Below, in pieces: positions 32,410 to 42,817 of a DNA stretch of 64,000 nucleotides; positions within the stretch are counted from its first letter, which is position 1; each line of letters begins with the position of its first letter. The translations under genes were made by a program, and so were the position numbers. The notes below the pieces were generated by a model. That model was not told the DNA's origin. It was given only the letters and a program-made list of their open reading frames with translations, and made no database searches. Origin of the DNA: Heterodera schachtii (taxonomy: Eukaryota > Nematoda > Chromadorea > Rhabditida > Heteroderidae); the NCBI GenBank assembly GCA_023374025.1, contig SIJG01000014.1, positions 1,411,077 through 1,475,076 on the forward strand, read 5' to 3'.

Positions 32410-33984
32410 TAGAGAAAGACAAAACAACTTTTTCTTATGAAAAATATTGTTTCATCGGAAAACAACATTTAAGTTGTTATTTAATTATTAACAATATTCA
32501 TTTTGCCAACAACGTATAAAACACGGGCCAGGACGTTTTCGTACCGCCGTTTTCGTACCGCCATTTTCGTACCGCCGTTTTCGTACCGCCGTTTTCGTAC
32601 CGGAGACGTTTTCGTACCGCCGTTTTCGTACCGGAGACGTTTTCGTACCGCCGTTTTCGTACGAGTGGATATGCAAAAAAAAATTGCACTCATATTATTT
32701 CTGGGAATTTAAGTCAAGTCTTTTTTTCGCTAAATCTAAATGGAGGAGTTTGACTTTTTGAGGCAAAATTTGAATTTTAGTGAAGAACATGCCGAAAAAT
32801 ACAAAGAAAATTCCGAAAAATAAAAATTTCGATCGATAAAAATGCAATGAAACCTGGCTGAATTTTTCTTAATTGTTGGAAGAATCTCTTAATGTTTTGA
32901 CAATTTAGCTTTTATTAACTACAAAATGAACCAGCAGCAAGTAATTAAAACAAAACGAAATAATGATAAGTTGGTGCATGATGGTGCGCTCTATGTGTTC
33001 CACAAATTCAGTAACGATGGACTTAACAATATTGTCCCTCAAAATGATCACAATTATGCCAATGTCAATCCCGAAAAGCTTGGTGTTGATAGCACGTACA
33101 ACCATTTGCGTGTTAATCATAGAAGCAATTTTGTGGATCCTATTTCTGGAGCCCATATCTGTTTTTTACCAAAAATTTTGGCATGCGGTCACATAATGGG
33201 AAAGTACCAAATTTTCTACATTAAATTTTATGAATGGGAAATAAAAAATGTTAACATTTTGGTTCTATTAGTTCTTAAGTTTTTCTAATTGAATCTGACG
33301 TTTGTACAAGAACTCGTACGAAAATGTCCCCCGTACGAAAACGGATGGTACGAAAACGTCCCGGTACGAAAACGGCGGTACGAAAACGGCGGTACGAAAA
33401 TGGCGGTACGAAAACGACCCTGACCGTATAAAACAACTTATTTTTAAAATTTCGGTCCATTTTTGAAAATTTATTTCAGCGGGAAATATCACTTGGGAGA
33501 GAGATAAGGCAAAATGAGAGAGTGCCGAACTTTCAGTACTGGTCAGACAAAACATTTTTGATGAAGGAGGGTAGAGAAAATAATCCCAATAGAGACTGCA
33601 TTGGGAAGAAAGTTCACGTCCCTTCTTCGCTGATTATTTTGGTAATAGACGCAGATTTTCTCATATGTTTCTATTCTCTCTCTGTCTTAAATCTCTTCCC
33701 ATAACACTCTCTTTTTAATTAATTTTTCTTTGTTCTTCTTCATCAAAAATGTTTTGTCTGACCAGTACTGAAAGTTCAGCACTCTCTCATTTTGCCTTAT
33801 CTCTCTCCCAAGTGATATTTCCCGCTGAAATAAATTTTCAAAAATGGACCGAAATTTTAAAAACAGCGTTGTTTTATAGGTTGTTGGCAAAATGAATATT
33901 GTTAATAATTAAATAACAACTTAAATGTTGTTTTCCGATGAAACAATATTTTTCATAAGAAAAAGTTGTTTTGTCTTTCACTAG
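32410..33984. mobile_element. DNA element with about 110-bp TIRs, 8-bp TSD and a Merlin-like transposase relic
   Basis: A 1575-bp element. The inverted ends (32410 to about 32520 and about 33873 to 33984) begin TAGAGAAAGACAAAAC and TAGTGAAAGACAAAAC and differ at only a few positions. The 8-bp repeat GGTACATA flanks it (32402-32409, 33985-33992). Next to the TIRs come tandem (CGTTTTCGTAC)n arrays at 32533-32664 and, inverted, at 33307-33415, and a second inverted pair at about 33434-33566 / 33737-33868. The interior encodes the fused relic at 32926-33288. The 8-bp TSD fits Merlin (and also hAT); the protein relic favours Merlin. Confidence 0.85.
32926..33288 (+). pseudogene. deleted transposase: FLYWCH finger fragment joined to ISXO2-like domain fragment
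   Basis: A 120-aa frame. Residues about 15-35 (KLVHDGALYVFHKFSNDG) are the first half of a FLYWCH finger; the WRC segment is missing. ND-HNYANVNPEKLGV recalls the finger's HNH/NPEK end. YNHLRVNHRSNFVDPISGAH matches the region near the last catalytic residue of ISXO2/IS1595-type (Merlin) transposases, which usually reads NFVDP-TGAHT. Most of the DDE domain is deleted, so no enzyme is expected. It sits inside the 32.4-kb element and explains its origin. Confidence 0.7.
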
Positions 33985-34029
33985 GTACATACAATTCACG
34001 GACCAGATCGTTTTCGTGGGCCGAGTTTT

Positions 34030-34305
34030 TGAACTATAACTTTTTTCATTATCAACCAAATCCAACAATCTTGGTATCATTCGATAGCCCTAAAAGTCCT
34101 CCATTAATCCGCAAAATCTCGAGAAATTTCGTTAAGGTTAAAAAAAATTATGGCCAGAAAACTTCAAAAAAAAAAAAAATGGTTTTCAAAACATTTTTGG
34201 CCATAACTTAGAACCTCAAGCTAATAGAGGAATCATAGGACTATCGAATGATAACAAGATTGTTGAATTTAGTTGACACAGAAAAGTTATATTTTAGGCA
34301 AATTA
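34030..34305. mobile_element. palindromic MITE sharing the TTGGTATCATTCGA core
   Basis: The left arm (CTATAACTTTTTTCATTATC, then ATCCAACAATCTTGGTATCA) is mirrored by the right arm (CTATCGAATGATAACAAGAT, TGTTGAATTTAGTTGACAC, AAAAGTTATA). The centre is AT-rich. Same core as at 12.8, 36.2, 49.2 and 59.4 kb. Target duplication not resolved. Confidence 0.7.
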
Positions 34306-34973
34306 TGCTCCACAAATTCAGCACCAAAAAAGGTCACTTTTGCAGAAGGGGGCCCCGAAAAAAGGGGGGGGGGGGTCATTGATCACGAATCTGACATCAA
34401 TTTTGACGAATCTCCCCTAAGCCGAATTCGAACAAAAGTTAAAATTCAAAACTTTCGTTATTTCGATTTTTGTTCAGATATAAATTGGATATTCATAATT
34501 AGTCAAAATTGATGTCAGATTCATGATCAAAACCATGACTTATTATGATAAAAAAATTTGTAAACCAAAAGGGTCCACATCTGCGAAAGAACCCCAAAAA
34601 GAACAAAAAAGTAATTGAAGGCAATTAACAGCCATTTTATTTGGGCCAAAGAGCGAATGGCAAAAGAGTGAACGAATGAGTTAGTTGAGTGCATTTTGAC
34701 TTTTAATTTTAAGGCGCTCACATTTTTTGCTTTCAACTTTTATTTTGTAGTATATTAATTTAAATTTAGTGGATTTTGGGACCAAATTCGGAAATTTTGG
34801 GGCTTAATCTGTTAAACGATTTTGCACCTAAAAAAGAACGATTTGCTGATTTTTAGGCAAGTTTATGTATAAAGGCATATTTAAATTTTATTATTTTTAA
34901 TTATAGGAAATTACAAAAATTAATTGTTTTAAAGAATATTCAAAATATATAAAAATTTATTGTGCGGAGATCA
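34306..34973. other. degenerate repeat DNA
   Basis: Contains a GGGGGGGGGGTCATTGATCACG segment split across homopolymers and a GAATTCGAACAAAAGTT stretch related to the 4.9/61-kb palindromic family, then AT-rich sequence. No gene seen. Confidence 0.35.
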
Positions 34974-35032
34974 GCAGGGGTGGAGCGCGAACAGAAAAAT
35001 CCGGCGAATCGCGGTCGCACTCCACCCCTGCT
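34974..35032. repeat. 19-bp perfect-stem hairpin
   Basis: CAGCAGGGGTGGAGCGCGA pairs with TCGCACTCCACCCCTGCTG apart from one mismatch, around a roughly 20-nt loop. A GC-rich hairpin alone in AT-rich DNA; it could be a miniature element or an RNA hairpin. No homology recognised. Confidence 0.5.
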
Positions 35033-35112
35033 GCTGGTGGAGATCGAACAATGGCAGATTAAAGAAAGTCTGAAGGTTTAGCCACAAGGCTACAGTAAAT
35101 AAATTCAAATAA

Positions 35113-35220
35113 ATACCGTATTTACGGTATTTGAACCCACGGGGGTTCTATTTTTCAACCCCCCTTAAAAGAGGGGTTCTAATTCAGGGGGGGGGGGGTC
35201 AAATATCGTAAATACGGTAT
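35113..35220. repeat. 108-bp palindrome with TACCGTATTTACGGTA tips
   Basis: ATACCGTATTTACGGTATTT at the left is mirrored by AAATATCGTAAATACGGTAT at the right, with GAACCCAC/GGGGTTC and CCCC/GGGG segments between. The tip is itself a palindrome. A tiny foldback repeat. Confidence 0.65.
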
Positions 35221-35751
35221 GTAACATTGTTTGAATTAAATTCACCAGAATTAAAATTTCTGTGAAATGGGATTAAAATTAATTTAAGGCCGTGGAGTGG
35301 CCGCCAATGGCGAGCATGAGTCGATTGATAAATAATTACGTAATACATTTTCAATCCCGGCATTTCCTTCACTTTTCCCTTAAAATTTTACAGGCAACAG
35401 AGAACATTTCTCGGCAATTGTTTTTTGCTGATTAATGCTTTATTTTTTCTCTAATTTTATCTGTTTTTTCCAATGTTTGGCCTCCTTTTCCCTCCAAATT
35501 CTGCTGATGCGTTGGATTTTTACGATGGACCACCCTTTGTCATTTATTATATTATAAAAATATTTGTTCAAAGGGAAATGAATGATTCTCTTTGCCCGTG
35601 CACTTTGTTTAATAAGGGCAAATGCTTCCAAAAAGAAATAAATATTCCATCGTTTGTCAATTATTTATTTATTTCGTCGCATTTGCATATTATTATTTTT
35701 CTGCTGTTCGTCATTCGTCCCCAATTTGGAACCAAAAAACAAACAAAGAAA

Positions 35752-35937
35752 ATGGGGGGAAACGCCCAAAGACTGGCAAAATCTGCAACCGCAAAAGACG
35801 CAGGCAGCAAGCAGCACGGCATTTCCAAGTTGGCAATTCCCGCGGTGTTGGCATTGGCAAACGGCAGAATGAATGCGGCCTATTTAAGGCCAAAAGTGTC
35901 TCCGCATCCGGCCAGACAGACTCTGCGCACACTTTGA
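35752..35937 (+). CDS. possible short coding segment, unrecognised
   Basis: A 61-aa frame starting MGGNAQRLAKSATAKDAGSK and ending TLRTL, relatively GC-rich for this AT-rich neighbourhood and Ala/Lys/Arg-rich. The frame is open far upstream without clear coding bias, and other frames over the same bases are also open. No family recognised. It may be a small gene, a single exon, or chance. Confidence 0.25.
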   Translation: MGGNAQRLAKSATAKDAGSKQHGISKLAIPAVLALANGRMNAAYLRPKVSPHPARQTLRTL

Positions 35938-36087
35938 ATTTTACATTTATTTGTATTATAATTAGAAATCCCACACTAATGCAAATTGCGTAATTGAATT
36001 ATCATTTCCAATTTTATGGCTTTGTTCAATGCTTCGCCTTTAAATTCACTGCCGCCCCCAAAAAATATTAAAAACGCGGAACCGCTC

Positions 36088-36540
36088 AGTTGGGCCCTCA
36101 CGATTGGGCCCCCACGTTTGGGCCCTCACGTTTGGGCCCCACACGTTTGGGGCCCCAGCATGTTTTTCCACTTAAGCTTTTTTCGTTGGCATCCAAATCC
36201 AATATTCTTGGTATCATTCGAAAGCTCTAAACATGCTCTATTAGCCTAACAAAAAAAGAATAGATTTTAAGCCTGGAAAATTTTTATTCATAAAAAACTT
36301 CAAAAATTTTGCATTTTTTGAAATTTCATGTTATAACTTTTTTAGTAATTGTCTAATCGCTAAGCAATAGCTTAGAAAAAGCTTCTAAACATGTTAAGCT
36401 TTCGAATAATACCAAGAATGTTTGACAAATAAAAAAGTTATAGAAAGTTATAGTGGAAAAATATGCTGGGGCCCAAACGTGGGGGCCCAATCGTGAGGGC
36501 CCAAACGTGGGGGCCCAACCGTGGGGGCCCAACTGACCAA
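36088..36540. mobile_element. foldback element with GGGCCC-CACGTTT tandem arms
   Basis: The left arm repeats TTGGGCCCTCACG / TTGGGCCCCCACG four to five times (36090-36155). The right arm is the inverted array (36466-36535). Between them lie the core ATCCAATATTCTTGGTATCA and its mirror ATACCAAGAATGTTTG, then AT-rich DNA. Same design as 59345-59778, where the tips read GGGCGCC. Confidence 0.8.
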
Positions 36541-36550
36541 TGATGGCACG

Positions 36551-36669
36551 GAATTCCGACTTCCGACTTCCGAGTTCCGACTTCCGACATTTTTGGGGTC
36601 GGAATTCCGACTTCCGACTTCCGAAAATTTTTGGGGCCTCGGAATTCCGACTTCCGACTTCCGAAATTT
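36551..36669 (+). repeat. TTCCGACTTCCGA minisatellite, copy 1
   Basis: An array of TTCCGACTTCCGAGTTCCGA-type units interrupted by CATTTTTGGGG and AATTTTTGGGGCCTC. It is repeated almost identically, in the same orientation, at 37189-37325. Confidence 0.75.
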
Positions 36670-37188
36670 TTGATAAAAAGTCGGAATTTTTCGGAATTTT
36701 TTTTGAGTTTTTTTTTTTCAAAAAATTTGTCAATTTTTATACAATTTCTGTTAATAGATTGCATAAAATTTTCAATTTTTTCCGGCGGTGCCTATCGGCA
36801 CCGCTGGACTCAAAAAATACTTAATTTTCTTGAAAAATTTGATCAGAATCGCTAAATTTTGCCATTTTTTGGACAAAATTTGTTAACAATTTGCATTAAA
36901 ATCATAAAAATTTTTCCAGGCGGCGCCTATCGGCACCGCCGGACCATTCCCCACAGTTTCCCAAATTCTCTTTGGATAAAGCGCGCAGCAAAAAAAAAAG
37001 GTGTAAATTTCCCCCAAAAAATCCAAATAATGTAAATTATATAAAAATATTTTGAAATAAAAAAATTTTTAAATAAATATAGAAATAACTAAAAACTTTT
37101 TGAAATTAACCTTTACATGGTTTAAATTTCAAAAATTTAGCCTATTAAATATTTTAAAAATTTTTTATTATATTTTATTTTTTTGAAA
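36670..37188. other. AT-rich spacer with two GGCGGTGCC-type hairpins
   Basis: Two stem-loops (36783-36805 and 36920-36942) with stems GGCGGTGCC / GGCACCGCT and GGCGGCGCC / GGCACCGCC around TATC. They recur in the 54-61 kb repeats. The remainder is A/T-rich. Confidence 0.5.
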
Positions 37189-37325
37189 AATTCCGACTTC
37201 CGACTTCCGAGTTCCGACTTCCGACATTTTTGGGGTCGGAATTCCGACTTCCGACTTCCGAAAAATTTTTGGGCCTCGGAATTCCGACTTCCGACTTCCG
37301 AAATTTTTTGGTGCCTCGGAATTCC
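37189..37325 (+). repeat. TTCCGACTTCCGA minisatellite, copy 2
   Basis: Direct repeat of the array at 36551-36669 with small changes in the spacers. It is followed by GCAACTGACGTAGACCG, which is also found inverted at the tip of the element at 59345. Confidence 0.75.
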
Positions 37326-37376
37326 ATCCCTGCAACTGACGTAGACCGTAAAAACGGCCCCGGGGCCCAAAAGACT

Positions 37377-37488
37377 CGTCCCTCCCTTCCCTTCCCTTCC
37401 CTTCCCTTCCCTTCCCTTCCCTTCCCTTCCCTCCCTCCCTCCCTCCCTCCCTCCCTCCCTCCCTCCCTCCCTCCCTCCCTCCCTCCGA
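37377..37488 (+). repeat. CCTTC/CCCT microsatellite
   Basis: (CCCTT)n at 37383-37431 passing into (CCCT)n to 37486. Long open frames here on both strands are composition artefacts. Confidence 0.9.
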
Positions 37489-38058
37489 CCATCGTCCGCA
37501 CGTGTCCCTCTCCCCCTCCCCCCCCACGCAACGGACCACCAATCATTCCCATTCTCAGCCATTTTCATCGGTCTTTGCACTTTCATTATCTTGGGACCAC
37601 CCATCGCCCATCCTTTGGTTTCACTCTCCGCCCCATTTTTTCACTCCTCCCTCAAAAACGTATTTAAATAAATGCAAAAAAGCAAAAAAATATATAACCA
37701 AAACCCTAAAAGTCATTAATGGATCATTAGACCGATATCTTAAAATGTCGATTTGGCCATTTTTAGCCCATTTCCGTCGGTTTTGTCCATTTTTTCGTCC
37801 TTTTCATCATCTCTCCAATGTTTCGTCATCATCGCTTCTTTTTTGCCATTATTATTATTATCAGTGTTGGGGGAACCTCCTCACCACCCCCGTCCTAACA
37901 GATTCAAAGAACACCCCAAATTCCCCCCCCCCCCCCCCTCTAAATACCTCATCAAATAAATACCTCATCAAATTCTCCGCTCATTAATCTCCCCCCCCAA
38001 AGGCATTCCTTTGCTTTGAAACGGTATCAGTGACCGAAAACACAAATAAACAAACAAA
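37489..38058. other. upstream region of the 38.1-kb gene
   Basis: C-rich then AT-rich sequence with two long C runs (37923-37938, 37990-37998). Presumably contains the promoter of the following gene. No other gene seen. Confidence 0.4.
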
Positions 38059-39205
38059 ATGGTTCGAGGAAGCGGCATCAATGTCCTTTGTCCCGTTTAT
38101 TTGTTGCTGATTGCTGCTGGCCAAGCGCTGCTGATCTGTGTGGCCGGACGAACAGTGGAGAGACGGCGACACATTGTGGAATTGTCAGTGGGGGGGGCGG
38201 GGGGGACTGAGTGGACTGATCACGAGGGATTGGACTGATAAGTGAAGGACTTGAAGTGATTGGACTGATCAATGGGGTACCGGGACAGAATGGATTTGAT
38301 CAGTAGGGGTAAGATTGGATTGATAATGATTGGGAGAAGACACGACGTACTTGTATTTTTAAACATCAAAAAGAAAGACTGTGTAAGGTCCCGAAAGTTT
38401 TCCTCGGCGTTTCCTTGGACCGAAAATTTCAGTCCAAAGTTGACACTTTTCCGCATAATTAACATTGAGATTGGTTTGGTGAATTTCAGCAATGCAATTC
38501 GACATTCCATCGGACCAAAAATTGGCTTCGAATTGGCGCCCCCTCCGGCGGAAAATTCAAAAGGCGCCCCCGTGGACAAACACTGCTGGATTAGCGTGGC
38601 GGAACGAGGCCAAAAGGTCAATTGCAAGCAAAGTTAAAAAGTGCAAAACAATAAACTGTCCGCGTCGTCATAATACATAAGCCATGCCAAATGCCGACGA
38701 ATGCCACACAAAATCCCCACCCCCAATTTGTTTTTGCCTTTGCAAAGTGCCATTAGTAATCATTTCTTTAAGTTGCGACTTTTAATGAGTGGGCAAATTA
38801 AAAGGGCACCGATAGGGCGGGAGATTTAAGAAGGGGGGAGGAGATGGAGATGAGCCACGGGGGAGGGGGGGGGCTTCAGTTTAAACGAATGAATTGGCAT
38901 TTGACGTGCCAAATGGGGGAGGGGGGGGGAGAGGGGTACTGTAGCGGGAAGTTTTACTACCTGATCTGAGACTTGCGCGGTGTACGGTAAGTGGGGTGGT
39001 GTCTGCTAGTGTAGTGGACTTATACCAAGGCAAAAGCAAACGTCGCCGGAAATTGTCAGTTTTTGTTTCTTTGCCGAATTGTTACTTTTTTCAGGCGGTC
39101 GATGTGCACGGCACTTGCGTTCAGCTGGGCAAGGGAACGTTCGCCTGCCAAAACCAACAATTTATGGACCCGCACAACATTTTCTGCAAGTTTTTGGACC
39201 AATGA
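38059..39205 (+). CDS. small secreted Cys protein (paralog of the 42.8-kb gene)
   Basis: Three exons, 38059-38183, 38490-38616 and 39095-39205, close in frame to 120 aa. The N terminus has a strong hydrophobic segment (VLCPVYLLLIAAGQALLICV, about 9-28), so it is a signal peptide or anchor. The mature part ends with KHCWISVAERGQK-AVDVHGTCVQLGKG-TFACQNQQFMDPHNIFCKF: four Cys in the pattern CW..., CVxL, CQ, C near the end, with DPxN between the last two. The same pattern and the same last-intron position and phase occur in the gene at 42818-47002. I do not recognise the family; it is probably extracellular. The exon 1 donor (TT/GTCAGT) was chosen because it restores phase. Confidence 0.6.
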
Positions 39206-42200
39206 AACGACCGACGGCATTTGCGAATTTCAAATTTCCAAATGTTTTCTGTGCTGGTGATTCATTTGCCTTGGCACGACCGATACCGTACAAACTGATC
39301 CCATCGTTTCTCCGCTTATTTTGTATACTGTATTTATCGTTTTAAACAAATAAAAATCATTATTATTTTGCAAAATAAGCAATTCCATCGAAAACATTTT
39401 GTGAGCAAAAGCGGAAGGAACTTATTTTCGCGGCTTTTGACTTGTTTTTCTGCCGAGTGACGTGTCCATTCTCTTGCCCCTTCTTTTTCTTTTTCTCTTT
39501 TTCCTTTTGTGTCGTGTGAATTAATTTTTGGTGGGAAAAGTACAAAAAATATGCCATTTTTGGCGTTCATTGGCCGGAAAAGACACTCAAACAAATTAAG
39601 AAATGTTTTTCTCGGCGAGTCGTATAAAATATCAAATTTCTTACATTTTTAAATGAGAAAATGTGAAGAAATATTTTCGGACGAGGGAAAAGAATTTGTA
39701 GCGGCGGACTTCGCAAAAGTTTGGCATTTCGGTGCGGAAGCTTTTCATTTTCCCCGTGGTTTTTATTTTTCTGTTTTTCCAATGGAGAATTGATGAGTCA
39801 TCCGACGAACTATGAATTACATAATTCGCAAAAAACGCAACGCCATTAAAAGCGAATGGTCAAATGAAATACCAACGACAAAAAAAAAATGAGCAAAAAG
39901 CGGCACCGAATTTTTGGCACTGTGTAATTTGGACACTGAACTATTGCAAAAACTTTCACTACTTTACTGCGTTTTCGACATTGAGTAAACTCGATAATAT
40001 TGAGAATTTAAAAAATAATATGTGAAAATTTTGAGAATGCTATATTTAAGATAATTTTTCACTATTTCATTTTCAAATTCCTTATTTATTTTAAATTAAA
40101 TCCATCTCATTGTAAAAATTTGGAATTTCTCACTGATTTTACGCTCACACACAAAAATATTTCAGCAAATTGAATTTTACGAGCTGACATTATTGCTTTG
40201 TGCTTTGTGCTCCGAATTGCTAAAATGACTAAAAAAGGAATAAAATGAACAAAATCGAAATGATCGGTCGGAGAAGGGACAAAGAAAGACAAAAATTGGG
40301 AGAGGAAAAGCAAAGGGAGGGAAAGGGAAAGGGAAAATGAAAATGAAATTGGAATTCAATTAAAAGGCAATAAAAATGAAAAATTATTGGAAATAGAGGG
40401 ACAAAAGAACACAAAAAGAATTAATTCTTTTTTTTGACTGTCCTTTTATTCATTTTGCCCTTTTTTATCTGTGAAATTCAACCGAAAGCCATTGGGGGGG
40501 GGGGAGGAATTCCAATTTAAAAAAGCATTTTCGAAATTTGGCCATTCCATCGCCCCCCTTCCCCCCCCCCCTCCCTTCCGTTGCTTTTCCCTTTGGCCAA
40601 TCCCTCCCAATTGGCCATTTGGCCTTCTCCCCCCCCCCCCCCCCCCGCCTCCCCTTCGGCTTCGTCCTTCCCTCCATATCTCTTCTTCTGTCCGTCTCTA
40701 CCATAATCCCCCCTCCCCCCTCACTTTCTCCTTCAATTCATTAGGGACGTTGCGTAAGTGTGAACCCTGCGGGGAATAACAACAACAATAACAACAACCA
40801 ATTCCCACCAATTAAAAGAAGACAACATTTGTGTTTGACCCCGGGGGGAATCGGAGAGGGCAAAGGGGAAGAAGCCATCAAATGCCAAAAGCTGTGGTAT
40901 GCTTATGGGGGAGAAATGCCAATATATTATGGGAAGATGGAGAGGGATGAATAAAAAAATTTACGGAAAATTTAGTAAAAAAATTTGATGAATTAATAAT
41001 GGTGTTGCGAGCGGTAAACTGAATCATCATCGGAGGAGGAGGGGGAGGGGAGGGATTTTGCATTGTGCCAAGCGATGACTGACTTTAAAAACAACGACAA
41101 AACGGCCAATTGGGCCAAGGGATGGGCAAAAATATTCTGAATTTGAGGAGGGAATTGCGAAACATTGTGAGAGACGGCGAAGGAATGTGTGGAGGAGGAA
41201 TGCACAAGCGAAAGAATGTCCGGGATTAATTATTACTTGGCAAATAAACATGGAAGTTTTTTGTAGTCGAAATGTCCGAGGCTTCCGCCTAACGGCCCAA
41301 ATCATTTAATTAACCTTTTTATTGAGTCCATTGCGCAGTCAGTTCATTATTATTATGATTCTTATTTATTGTTATTATTACACCAATTACGGCTTCTCCT
41401 ACCGTACTACAGCAGAACCTTATTTACTACAAACACATTCATTAAGACATATTATTATTAATGCAACTTGTGCACACAAAAATATTCTTAATTTGATTTA
41501 AAATACACGATTAATGGCCTAATGGTGGCCTTATATTGAATAAATCATCGAAAATGGAAATAAAAGTTTTGCAAAAATAGTCAATGCCAAAAGCGCATTA
41601 ATTGCCCATTAATTAGACCCCCGCCGCGCGCGCACATCGCAAAGCGAATGAGGTGAAAATGACATGTCGAAAAAGTAAAATTTCCGTGATTAGCAAAGCA
41701 TCGGATTAAGGTACGACGGATTATCAGCGGGGGCGGGAAACGGATAAAAGGGGGGGGGGCAATGGAAAATAGCAAAGAATGCCGTGCCAATTTGTGCCTT
41801 TTGCCTTTTCGCCGTCATTAATTAACAATTAATAGGACATCCAAAGCAGCCAAAGTATCATATTATTTAAAATCCGTCAACATAACTTCCTCCGAATATT
41901 TTTAGCAGCGAATTTATGTGCTTAAGTGTAAAGAAAAGAATTAAAATATTTATATTATCAACAAATAATTTTAAAAATTGAATTATTCATCATCATCAAA
42001 TTTTAAATTGTTATTTAATTAATAAATTAATTCATAGATAATTATTGGTTGGGTCCGTCCACAAAATTTCCAGTTCGACTCCATTTCCCCAGTAATGCCA
42101 AAGTGCAGCGGACTCAATTATTCATTAGCTTAAAAAGGCACTTTCCTCCGGCGATGGCATATGCCGGCCCAGCGCCAAAGCCAAAGTGTGTTTTGGCGCC

Positions 42201-42323
42201 TCAATGAATGGCCGGTGCTGTGGCGATTTGTACATTTTTTGTATTGTAATGCCTGCCCAATTCACATTAAACCCGCTACGAACTTTGTGCTCGGCCACAG
42301 ACACTCACCCACAGACTTTTTTC

Positions 42324-42399
<76 letters not shown>

Positions 42400-42817
42400 C
42401 TCTCGCTCTCTTTCCCTCCACTCGTCACTCTCAAAAGGAAGTGGGCGTGTCCCTCCCCCCCTCCCCCTTCCCCCTCTCCTCCCCTCCCATTCACTCCCCT
42501 CCCCTCCCTCCTTCCGTCTGCCCCCCTCCCCCGAGAGGTATTTTAAAAAGCCGCGCAAAAACAGCGGCGGCACATTTCTCCTCAAACGTTACGCAAAAGG
42601 CAATCGCCGCCAAAACTCAACAAGCCCGGCCAACAGCTCACTCAAATTATCAACATTCAGAGAAAAGACAAAGGAAAGGACGAACGACGAACAATTCATT
42701 CATTTGGCCAAGCGAAAGAACAAACGAACGAATTCAAAAAACGAACGGACGGACAAAAGTGACTAATTTATCGCAAATTCAAAGGCTGCAATTTTATATT
42801 TCTTCCTATTGCAGACA
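39206..42817. other. intergenic, AT-rich with repeat fragments
   Basis: AATAAA at 39349 ends the preceding gene. At about 39930-40090 lies a fragment of the TTTCGACACTG repeat (GACACTGAACTATTGC, TTTCGACATTGAGTAAAC) seen again at 48.3 kb. C runs occur at 40562-40570 and 40630-40644. At 42326-42418 there is a (CT)n microsatellite, followed by a GC-richer stretch to 42770 that is probably 5' UTR of the next gene. No supported coding region. Confidence 0.5.
42326..42418 (+). repeat. (CT)n microsatellite
   Basis: About 90 bp of nearly pure CT dinucleotides with a TTTTT and a few CG interruptions. Confidence 0.95.

Noticed and set aside
32410..33984. Assignment of the 32.4-kb element to hAT because of TAGAG tips and an 8-bp TSD
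   Set aside because: The TSD lacks the hAT nTnnnnAn pattern and the protein relic is FLYWCH plus ISXO2-like, which points to Merlin; kept as a minor alternative.
37137..37667. Open frames of 120-155 aa on both strands over the CCTTC/CCCT tract
   Set aside because: Simple-sequence and minisatellite translation only (Pro/Ser or Gly/Arg/Glu runs); no conserved content.
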